A DNA stretch of 64,000 nt from Lactarius indigo (lineage: Eukaryota; Basidiomycota; Agaricomycetes; Russulales; Russulaceae), in NCBI GenBank assembly GCA_025766275.1, contig JAFKAC010000022.1, positions 434,001 to 498,000 on the forward strand, in the 5' to 3' direction. The notes under the pieces are model-generated. The model searched no databases. It saw only the letters and a list, made by a program, of their open reading frames with translations, and was not told the DNA's origin. The translations under genes and the position numbers were made by a program. Positions 44,888-54,876 of the stretch are shown piece by piece. Within the stretch, counting starts at the first letter, position 1, and every line of letters begins with the position of its first letter.

Positions 44888-47361
44888 CATGGCTTCCAGT
44901 ATTGGCGTTATGGGGTGTAGTGCGGCACGGATGGGTCGGGTGTTTACTTTAATCCGCTGGCATTCTGCGCATCCTTGCACGTATTCATATACGTCTTTCC
45001 GCAGCCACAGCCACCAGTAATGTCTTTCTAAGATCTGCTGCATCTTTGCGATTCCCAGGTGGCCGTGTATTGGCAAGTCGTGGTGGTCGTGTATTAGTAC
45101 TCAATGAGTTGATGCGGGCCCGGTTATGACGAACCTGCCGTCCTTATACCACTCCCCCTGCACTTTCTTCAGGTTGTGGGGGTCCGCCCACACTTTGATC
45201 ACTTCTTCGTCCTGTTGGTGGCAGGGTTGCAATAGGTTTGGGTTGGCAACAAAGGTGCGCGCGGTATTGAGGGTTCGCACGAAGACTTCAGGGGGAAGGA
45301 CAATAACTTCGCTATTGTCCTCGATCCCTTGGTTGTAGTCGGGTCTGCGGGATAAAGCGTCCGCCCTTCCGTTGTTCTTTCCCTTGATGTGATGAATCTC
45401 GAAGTCGTATTCGGAAAGTTCGAGTACTTCCCTAGCAACACGCCTGCTGATCTTCTGTGGGGACTTCCAGTACTGTAGATTGAGGTGATCCGAATAGATT
45501 TTGATCTTGTGGGGGGCTCCTGCTAGTAGCGGTCTCCAGTTCTGCAGGGCCTTGACTATTGCAAGTAACTCTAAGTCATAAATATCGTAGTTCCTCTCGG
45601 CTTCGGAGAGTGTTGCCGAGTAGTAGCCTATAGGGTGTCGCTTGCCGTCAGATTTCTTTTGCAGTAAGACTGCTCCCACCGCGTAACCCGAGGCGTCTAC
45701 TTCCAGTTCGAATGGATCTTGGAGAACAGGGTGTGCTAGTACTGGTTCTTCTGTAACGAGGCTTTTCAACATATTGAACGCCTTGTCTTCCTCCGCCGTC
45801 CATCGCCATTCTTCGTCTTTTCTTGTCAACTTGGTCAGTGGTTTGGCGTGGTTGGCGAAGCCGCGAATGAAAAGTCTGTAAAAGTTGCAAAAGCCCAGGA
45901 AAGATCGTACGTCCTTGACTTTTGTTGGTGTCGGCCAGTCTTTGATGCCTTGAACTTTTACGGGGTCCATGCGAGTCACCCCCCTTTCAAGGATTACCCC
46001 CAGGTAATCCATTTGCAGCTGGTGGAATAGGCATTTCTCAAGCTTGAAATAGAGGTCATGTTCTTCTGCAACGCGCAAGACATCGCGAACGGCGGCAACG
46101 TGGGCTGGGAGATCGTGGTCGAAGTGAGTGGCTATCCCGATGTCATCCATATAAACACGTATCGTGGTGCCCAAACGTTCATGTTTCGCTATTGTGTCTC
46201 GGTAGATGTGGTTCATCATAGCCTGGAAGGTTGCGGGGGAGTTGGTGAGGCCGAAGAACATGACCGTGGGTTCAAAGAGGCTGAATTTGGTTTTGAAGGC
46301 CGCTTTCTCCTGATCTCTGTCACGGATGCGTATATTATTGTAGCCCCATCTGACGTCGAGTTTGGTGTAGATGTGAGCGTTGCTGAGATCGAGTATGAGG
46401 TCTTGAATGAGCGGAAGGGGATATTGATTGCGAATAGTGTGCGAGTTGATGACTCGGTAATCCTGTACCGGTCGTAGTTTTCCGTCCTTCTTTTTAATGA
46501 AGAAGAAAGATGATGCGTACAGGGAGATGGAAGGGCGCAAATAGCCCTGCTTCAACTTTTCGTCCAGGAATTCTTTAAGTTCACTTTCCTCTTTTTGGGT
46601 CATGGGGTATATTTTGCAATCTATGGCTGCCGGCGCGGATGGTTTAAAGTCGATGGCGTGGTCCCATGGTCTAGCCGGGGGAATCGGTGTGAGGCTTGTT
46701 CGCTGAACAGCTTGCTGAATGCAGCGTACTCGGGAGGGAGCGTAGCTGCCATTTGTTGTTGCTTTGCCTGTATAGCCAGTTCTGTCAAAGTAGTGGCTCT
46801 GACGTACGTTTCTTCTTCTAGTTCACGTATGATGTCTTCCTTTTCTGCCACTATCAGGGCTCGAGTGGTGGTTGTCGAGAGTAGTGCTTCCGCAGTGACT
46901 AGCACTACTGGCTGCATGTCGGGGTGTATTGTTGCCGTCGCCCATTGGATAGTGGGTTCGAAGGTGCTTAGCCAGGGGTAGCCAAGGACAATGTCCTCGC
47001 TTCCGAGGTCCGTGACCAGAAAGGTCATTTTCTTCACCTGTCCTCGTGTTTTCACTTCCAGGTTAACGTAATGAGTGATTAACCCAGCTCTGTTTTCCGT
47101 GTTGTCTATATTCCATATTTTTCTCGGTGTTTCTAGAGGGTATGTCGGGATTCCTGCCCGTCTTGTCATACTTGGTCAGATAAAATTGTCGGTCGCTCCA
47201 GAGTCGACCAGCACGTTGGTTTCAGTTGTTTGGTATTCCATTTGGACAGTTACTGGGATTTGCAGTGATCGGTAGCGCGTTGTCACAATTACAGAATTAC
47301 AATGTAAGGCCCTCACCCAGACTGACGGGTTCAGGCGCCCTGAAAACCCTCTTTTCCCCAC
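44888..47361 (-). pseudogene. A1 protease, RT, RNase H and start of integrase
   Basis: Minus strand: protease LVDSGATDNFI then TGA at 47178-47176; KIWNIDNTENRAG; a loss of one C in a C-run near 46670 (A2 has six C, A1 five) shifts the frame. RT (46603 onward) has KKDGKLRPVQDYRVIN, LDVRWGYNN and YMDDIG. RNase H has LEVDASGYAVGAVLLQ. A TGA at 45103-45101 follows GPASTH where A2 has CGC. The integrase finger (HDLPIHGHLG, CAECQ) reaches the insertion of element B at 44887. Confidence 0.88.
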
Positions 47362-49380
47362 AAGTCCTGGAGTATGAGGTCTTTCACCTCATCCGTGCTA
47401 TTGGCCACTTGCGTGAGCCATTCCTTCGCCTGTTCTCCCGCCGTCTTTGTACTTGCTGCATTAATTTGAGGCGCGGGTGTCACGCTTGGCGCCGGCGACA
47501 TGTACCCCGGGAGTGACGGTGCGTACTGTGTTGGCGCGTATTGCGATATGGGTTCCTGGGGGTACCCGGTGGTTTCGGTCATACGACTGCTGGAGGGAGC
47601 GGCCGGCCATTGTTGCTGAATGCGCTGGTGCGGGCAGTTTCGTGAGAGGTGACCAGGGGCGTGACAATTGTAACAAAGGACGTTCCTTAAGTCCCTTCGC
47701 GATCCTCCTCTTCCCCGACCTCGAGCTCCAGGCCCCCCTCGCGGTGGAAATGGCGGCGTAGGCCAGTTGTGGTGCAGTAGTTTATTGAAGTCGACGTCTT
47801 CAGATCCTGCGAGTCTTACCTTGGCGCGATCGGCCGAGGTATCCATTGCCCAAGGGTTAGTTTGTGGCAAATTCTGCGGAAGTGTCCATCCCGCGTTGCC
47901 ACTTTGCTTTTTTGGCTGTGTGGTCGTACTCTTGTATTCGTTGAGCCTTGCTTTGAGATGTATATAGTTTTTCTGCCACTTGAGGACAGCTCTTTTCCAA
48001 TCGTCGAATGTGATAGGGTCATCGAACTGGAACGCATTTTTGAACAGTTCCTTGGGCAGACCCGACGTGAAGAGGTCGATGGTTTGTGGTTCATTGAGGC
48101 AGTAGTGAGCCTTCCGCGCAAGCTGTTCGAAGTCATTAACGTACTTGTCAATGTCTTTGCCCGTCATTTTAAAGCCTTTTTGCAGTATAGCTTGGGCTTG
48201 TTCTCGTTCTAACGTGTTTTCGAAGCGCTGGCTGAAGCCATCGGCGACAGCTTCCCATAGCGCCGGAGTGTAGGGACTGATCCCTCGTTGTATTTGTCTG
48301 TTGAGCCAGTTCAGGAATGACAATACCCATTCACTGACCACTCCGCCCTTGATGTAGGATAGGAACAGGAGGCATCTCCTGTAGTCGTTTCGCATGATAG
48401 GGGCATCTAGGTTCATGCCCCAGTAGACGTGCCACTGCGTCAGGAACTGGTCTATTTTGAGTCTGTCGCCGTCAAAAATGGAAGGGGGCTCGCCGGTGAG
48501 TTTTTCGTTGTGATGTCCTCCTCCTCCTCCGGCTCCGTCGCCGCCTGGCGGTCCCGTTGGCGGTCCTCTTGGTGGCTCGGTCCTTCGTATGTCAAACGGC
48601 ACGCCTCCTCCCGGTGGCGGTGGTGGATCCTCGTTAGGTCCACCCACTCCCGGAGGTAATTCTAATGCGACGGGTCTCTCTGACGGTGGGTCTCCCCTGT
48701 CGGATCCTATTGCTCGAAATATTGCAGCGTCGTCGGCCGTCATTCGTCTTCCTGTTTCTGGGTTGATGGGCATGAGTATTTCTCTCGCTTCTGCTCGTAT
48801 AGCACGCGACTCTTCAAGCGCTACTTCTTCCATGGCTTGAGTTATGGTTGCCATAATGGCTGGTGATCGAATGTGAATTGGTTCTGGCTCTGTGATGTGG
48901 GCGGACTCAGCTCGTTCAAGGAGGAGATCCTGTATTGCCCCTCCGCTAGTTTCCAACTGACTCGGTTCTTGTCCTTCACTTTCTTCCTGGTCTGGTTCTT
49001 CCCCTTCTTCTTCTGATACTACTTCGCCGGTGGAATGTTCTCTTACTTGTCCGTCGATAGGCCCCCAATCGGCTCGACTGTTGAGCTCTCGCACATCGAT
49101 GTCGCAGCGGTATCGAGGTCCTGCTGGTCGTACAGCGTCCCACTGGGAGTCTATGGGATTCCACGTAACCTCTACCCAACACAGATGGTCGAAGTTGAAC
49201 TCAACTGGGCGGAACCTGGTAGGTCCGTTAAACTCCACGAAGTATCTGGTTTCTTCTTGTCTGTCCCTCCAACTAGCAGCTTGTAGAAAGCGCGTGGGGA
49301 CGTTTCTTTCTCCTCATCTTTGAATTGAATAAGGATGGAAGCTCGTCCACTGGTCTCTTGTTGTTACGGCCACGATGGTA
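47331..49380 (-). pseudogene. A1 gag
   Basis: From about 49238 the frame reads EFNGPTRFRPVEFNFDHLCW (its first codon is GTG), through the capsid-like region (YWGMNLDAPIMRNDYRRCLL, AQAILQKGFKMTGKDI) to the zinc knuckle CYNCHAPGHLSRNC and KEGFQGA. It overlaps pol at the conserved G-GGA-AAA slip site. The N-terminal portion upstream of 49238 is frame-disrupted relative to A2. No in-frame ATG is seen at the N-terminus in either copy. Confidence 0.85.
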
Positions 49381-49390
49381 TCTTGGTCTT
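49380..49390 (-). promoter_or_regulatory. A1 primer binding site (self-priming type)
   Basis: Minus strand AAGACCAAGAT, two bases inside the 5' LTR; complementary to ATCTTGGTCTT in the same LTR, as in A2. Confidence 0.7.
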
Positions 49391-49392
49391 AA

Positions 49393-49923
49393 TGTAACGT
49401 CGCCACGACGTTAGCTCGACTTGAGCTCGAAGGAAGCGATAACAACTTAGCAAAGATCTCTGCTGACACGACAACTCGTAGGTCCGTGCTCTTGTCTTAG
49501 TGAATACTCGGAGGTACACTGACAAGACTCGATGATAGTCACAAGCGGAGTTGGACTCGAACTAGAGCTCTTTAAGGCAAGAAAGGGAAGAGAGAGAGAG
49601 AAGGAAACAAGTGGCGATTCAAGAAGACCAAGATGGCGTATCTTGGTCTTCACAAGGCAGTTTAAATACAAGTCGAGCAGGCTTTGAAGCGCTGCTATGA
49701 GTCACAGTAAGTAAGCGTCCAACGTATCACATAAGTAACTCAATCCTAGTACTACTACTACTAGTATTGGTGGCAGAGTCCTCAGTCAGCAATCTGCGCG
49801 CAATCTCCTATCGTACTCGTATCGCCTATCGTAAGTCTGCAACTAATCTACCTTACCGCCGTAGTTGCAACCGGTACAGTAAGGGTAACGAGTCATGCAG
49901 TCCGTACGAGTCAAAACGTAACA
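49393..49923 (-). repeat. 5' LTR of element A1
   Basis: 531 bp; about nine differences from 29357-29887 by eye. Contains TATTTAAA and the AAGACCAAGAT..ATCTTGGTCTT inverted repeat on the minus strand. Confidence 0.9.
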
Positions 49924-50503
49924 GCAGGGTTGTTAGGACGGTCTGGAATGAGGGTTATTTGAGGGGGGAAAGCTCCCAAATGTGCAGCTGTCCAGGGAGA
50001 GGGACGTTAACTTGGGTAGTGCACGGATGCTGAAGCTCGTCGCAAGAGCGCTGAGGATAGATGCCTGGACATCAAGGCAACCCCGATCATGGGAACCAAG
50101 AAGTCATCTATCATAAAGTGGATAGAACGTCAATTTAGTGGTCTCAAGCCTGGGCAGCCTGTAGACGCGGGAGAATGCACTGGCCAGTTTGTGGAGGGTG
50201 TTAGCTCTGACTGGCATGACCCACCATCGCAAGTACACAGAGACAAGTTGTGGTTTAGTTTATGAGGTGATAAGGAGCAAAGATGCACTGAGCTTTAGTG
50301 TCCTTCCCTTCCTATCACCACCTGTGTCGAGAAATGCGCACAGAAATGACGTGGGACGCAAAGGGCATGGGAACGGCGGAAAAAGTTTGGCAGGCGGTCT
50401 GCACGTGGCGTAAGTTGTGAACATCGTCAACCTCTTCGAAAATGGCAATTAGAATCTCGAGAGGAAGGCGGTGGGTGGTTGTGCTACTCGTGTGGCCATT
50501 CAC
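49924..50503 (-). pseudogene. F-box gene, N-terminal half, cut by element A1
   Basis: ATG at 50503 opens MNGHTSSTTTHRLPLEILIA, followed by FEEVDDVHNLRHVQTACQTF and PMPFASHVISV, a canonical F-box of this family. Further along, VYLRWWVMPVRAN, LTFYPLYDR and FQTVLTTL reach the insertion site at the GCAGG duplication; the protein resumes at 29356-28733. A stop near LTFYPLYDR and missing sequence after the first exon suggest the gene is also decayed. Confidence 0.65.
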
Positions 50504-51900
50504 TGGAACTGGTAATCGAGTGGCGTTTCGGGAACTCCCATCACCAAGGCCTCACAAAAAAAGACTAAACCGGGCCGATCACGGGGCACGGCCAACTCTT
50601 CCACGATCTGTCACAGTTGGTGACCTGTAGATTAGGGGCCCGCAACCACTGTCCTAACCCAACGATGTTGTCTCACGGGATATCTGGTGGCTGCTCGACA
50701 TTTGGTAGGGTCCAGAAGTCGTCTACGAAGAGAATGTCACGTATTTTTAGGAGTATGGGTGCTGAAACTGCATCCTATCAAGCGTGTGGAAATGTCTACT
50801 TCTCTGAGTCTACAAAGATGGTGCGTACATAGGATAGTAAGCGATTTGTGTTCCTGGACCAATTGTGTTCCCTCACACAATAACAGGAAGTCCTTTTGCA
50901 GCACACAATCTATTTCTGCTCATTTACCCCGTGCCTGGTACGCATATATTGAGGTGGTCATCGATGTGGGATCAAAGGGCGGTATCAACCCGGTCCGACT
51001 GATCATTGATCATCGGAAGAGCACATACAAGATAGATTCCGAGGGGGCTCCTTGAACTGTAACCACCAAGGGGGTTGCGGAAGTGTAGTTAGATATAGGG
51101 GGTACAAAAATCTCATAAGGCCGATGGGGAAAGGGGGGTAGGTATTTACATAAGCGAGCGCCTATCCAAATATAGTATTACATTCTCGCACCTACTAAAT
51201 ACAGCAATCGGCTTGGTAATTCACTGCTACCTTTTGCTGTCCGGCCCCAACTCTCCCAGTCTCCCAGCCCATCCTCAGGCTCTCCATCTTCAGTGCAATC
51301 TGGAGTCTTGCCTCATTTTGACGCTCTCTTCTCTCCACCCCCATCAACTACTCCTTTTCTCTCTCACAGACAATAGTAGACTTTTTCCTTTAGATTTCGG
51401 ACTTTTGAGTGCAGTGAGCCTAATCTCTTGTGTTCCCCAACATGCCCCAATTGCACGCGGCCTTAGAGATTCGAACCCAACACATTCTCAACTCTGGCAG
51501 TTACCTCTGTGAGGTTTTGCACCATGCAGAAGCGTGTGCAACCACTTGCGACCACCCTCATTCCATGGGCTCTGTAGCCCACCATTTCCGTTCCTGACCT
51601 CTCCGCACTTGCATGCGGCCCTAGTCCTTGTACAATGAGGCGTACATGATCTCTGTGGGTCCATATACGACAGATCGTGCCCCGCGGAAGCCCACACAAC
51701 ACCTGGCAATGCTTCAGACACCACCAAATCTTGCATGTGTTGCAAGACCATTTCCTCTTCAAACAATCTCTTTCATGGTCTGTTAACTGTCCCATTTACC
51801 GATTCTATCACCACTTAATGCACTCTTCTCACCCATGCAGTCATGAGTACTAGTAGGAATAGATTAATGTATAAATTGTTCTTCACATTCGCTAGATTTG
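50504..51900. other. Stretch without a recognised gene
   Basis: The first 300 bases resemble 1850-2110 and 20760-21060. The rest contains no frame I can assign. G-runs near 51060-51140 and C-runs near 51960-52015 are roughly inverted copies. The LINE probably begins around 51900-52090. Confidence 0.35.
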
Positions 51901-53089
51901 GCTAGAGTAGAGTTAGCGCCCTATAGGCGCTGGTAAATAAAAATCTGCTAAGGGTCCGCTATACCCCCCCTATCCCCCTAACCGGGGTATGGGCACTTAA
52001 AATCCCACGACCCCCTTGGTAACCACCACCAGGGGACGGACTCCCACGGTAAAGAGCTGGGGCAAGGACGAACTAGGACCAAGAGCGAGCTGCAATGGCA
52101 GACAAGCTCTACCCCAGTCCCCGAATACCACCAGCTCCCCTAGAAAAGAGAAAAGACAATATACAGCCACTCATTGAACCACACAGCCCAGAAGCCAAAA
52201 AACATGCTGTGAGACCCCAACACAAACACGAACACCATACCCCGACAACAGACCCCCCCCCGAAATCCAACAACCAACCCACCACAGCACCCAAAGACAA
52301 GTGTCCAAGGTGCACAGTCATTAACACCACATCCCCTGACAGAACTCCCACCACTAACACACAACCCCCCTCCATAACCAACTCAACACACAACTGACAC
52401 AACGCAACCCAACACCCTCAACCATCCTACACCCTACACAGGCACACCCCCGACAAGCGAACTTACCAACCCCCCACAACCGTCACCCCAAGCATGCACA
52501 ATGCCACCATCACCCCCACCCATACCCACAAGTAAGTAAATCACCTCTGGAACTAAATGAGATGCTACTGACCTTCGATCAATCCCACACCCCCCCTGAT
52601 GGAGCCCCCCATTCCTGGACCCTCCCCTCAAAAACACTTAAACACCCACCACACCACCAACCCCCTACAGAGAACAGTAATGGACGCCCCGCCACCATCC
52701 CCCACCACCACTACTGCCAACCTCCCACAAATCGCCCCAGCCCCCCCCTCAGAACACACAACCAGAGACCCAGCCAATAGGGTGACGACAATCCAATCAG
52801 CCTGCATCACTGCGACAAACAGCCCTGCTGCTGCCACAACCGAAAGGAAAAACAAGAAAAGAACCCTAAGTAAGCCTAGCCCCCCGCCAACCAAACCCCC
52901 CAACTGACACACCCCAAGGACTGATGAACGAGGAGGATGACCAAGAACGCCGAGCGGTCAATGACCTAGTAGGCACCTCTATCACCCCCACCATAACATC
53001 TGTCGAAATCCCTGCAGAAGCCATGCAGCCTATGCCATCCACACCCCTCACCCAAATAGCTCACTACCCCTCCTCGGGACCAACATACT

Positions 53090-53864
53090 TGTCACGGACG
53101 CTCTATTTTTGCCTTATTTTTCGGTATTTTTACGGATTTATTTGGTAGAGATACAAGTCTCCAATGTTGCGTCAAACATCCAAGTCCTTATCATTAGATA
53201 TGATAAGATGGTTAGTCATGTGATGCTGACATGTGCACCCACAAGCATGTGATCCTGAGATAGTAACTTCCTTATCGGATGTTACCTCTTTAGGACACTG
53301 TCCTCATTAGTATAGTAGTTTCTCATTGGACGATAAGCAGGGAACATTCTAGATAGTTCTAGACTACATTGTCATAGGGTTGTGACTCATAGATAAGGAC
53401 ATGTCATGGTTCTGTCAGCATTAATGACTGTGCATCAGTCAGCATGATAGATAACACTATTATTAGACACGACGCGTCAGCGTCTGACTCATTACTATTA
53501 CACGTACCTTTAGTAATAAGGTTCTATAGTAATTCAAGCTCAGCTGCAGCAGTGTATATAAACCCTCATGTAGTGTCCTGAGTGGAACCAACTTGTCCTC
53601 TTGGTTCTCCACTCAGGTGTGCATTCCTTTGTATCTCCCTTACTCTTCACCAATGTTAACTTGTCCTCTTGGTTCTCCACTCAGCGTGCCACAGCGTGAT
53701 CACCTTGCCTCTGGTCTTGCATAAAGACCTCAAGTGTGCATACTCTCCGTTGTGACTGTACATTCGGTGCGTGACTTGTCTCCGCGTTAGGCTTGGGTGT
53801 GTTACCTGTTCAGTTCACTAACCTCACCTTGGTCTAGTTGTACGTGATAAGTCATACCGCTACA
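53090..53864 (+). repeat. Solo LTR (family D) inside LINE ORF1
   Basis: 775 bp, TGTCACGG..GCTACA, flanked by ATACT (53085-53089, 53865-53869). TATATA at 53555 precedes two exact 27-nt repeats (53590-53616, 53658-53684) that frame a possible 68-nt intron (CAG/GTGTGC .. CTCAG). No internal genes are present. Confidence 0.88.
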
Positions 53865-54313
53865 ATACTCTCTATCCCCCTATGTACTCCCCCCCATTTC
53901 TGGCAAGAATTCCCCAACCCCCCCGGCTACACCCACTAGATGCTTGTGGACCTCCCCCAGCATCTCCCTCCCCCAAAGCACCCTGGACGGAGATATCCCC
54001 ATGATCTTCACCCATCTCACCCCCCCAGACAATCGAGAACACCATGACCAGAACACCCCCAATGGCACCATGGGATCTGGAAGACAAACCACCTTGGTAA
54101 GGGGCCTAGTGGAAGCGGACCACACCGACCCCTACGTGGGAGGCAACAACCCCCGATCCACCATCGACAAATTTACTCCAAGACCGATGCCCCAAGTACA
54201 AGATGTGCACCCAACCTCCATATTCGAGTATCTCGACCTCGACCTCATAAGTGACTGGGAGAACTTCCAACACAGGAAACTCATCGCCATCCCATTCAAC
54301 AATGAAGCCAGAG

Positions 54314-54857
54314 TGTCACGTTTCGGACTTTCTGTGTTGTGGTGTGACTTGGAGTAGAACCCTTACTGTACCGGTTGCAACTACGGCGGTAAGGTAGATT
54401 AGTTGCGGACTTACTTACGGTGATACGGCAGTGCGATAGGCGATAGGGTACGATAGCTGACTGATGACTGACGCCACTAGTACTGGTACTAGTAGTATTA
54501 GGGTTCGCGTTGTTTCTGCGATACGTTGGACGCTTACTTACTGTGACTCATAGCGGCGCTTCTAAGCCCGCTCATATTGTATTTAACTTGTCTTGTGAAG
54601 ACCAAGATACGCCATCTTGGTCTTCTTGAATCGTCACTTGTTTCTCTTTTCAACTTGCCTCTCTCATCTTTCTATCATAACTCGGTGTCCGACTTTGTCT
54701 GTGACAAACAAGATAGGCATAGGTCTTGCCGGTGTACCTTCGCGTATTCACTGAGGCGAGCACACGGACCTTCGTGTCGTCGTGTCAAGCATACATTCGC
54801 GTTAAGTTGTTACCACCTTTCGAGCTCAAGTCGAGCTGACGCCGTGGCGGCGTTACA
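54314..54857 (+). repeat. 5' LTR of element A2
   Basis: 544 bp, TGTCAC..GTTACA. Confidence 0.93.
54580..54624 (+). promoter_or_regulatory. A2 LTR promoter and predicted transcript start
   Basis: TATTTAA at 54580-54586 lies about 30 nt before ATCTTGGTCTT (54614-54624). That 11-mer is the exact complement of the primer binding site at 54860-54870, so a transcript starting near 54614 could fold back and prime itself, as known for Tf1. Confidence 0.6.
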
Positions 54858-54859
54858 TT

Positions 54860-54870
54860 AAGACCAAGAT
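54860..54870 (+). promoter_or_regulatory. A2 primer binding site (self-priming type)
   Basis: AAGACCAAGAT two bases after the 5' LTR; does not begin TGG as tRNA-primed sites do. Confidence 0.7.
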
Positions 54871-54876
54871 ATCATC

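Larger units (their letters stand above)
29357..49923 (-). mobile_element. Element A1: degenerate Tf1/sushi-like chromovirus with nested insertions
   Basis: LTR retrotransposon on the minus strand bounded by target duplication GCAGG (29352-29356, 49924-49928) and 531-bp LTRs (TGTAAC..GTAACA). Without the nested element B and the solo LTR the element is about 7.9 kb, the size of its sister A2 (54314-62206). Order on the minus strand: 5' LTR, gag, protease-RT-RNase H, integrase, chromodomain, polypurine tract AAAAAGGGGGTGA, 3' LTR. The two LTRs differ at about nine positions by eye. The coding part has at least three TGA stops and two frameshifts, so it is dead. Confidence 0.92.

Noticed and set aside
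51060..52050. Inverted G-run and C-run tracts as terminal repeats of an element
   Set aside because: Similarity is short and irregular and no target duplication was found.
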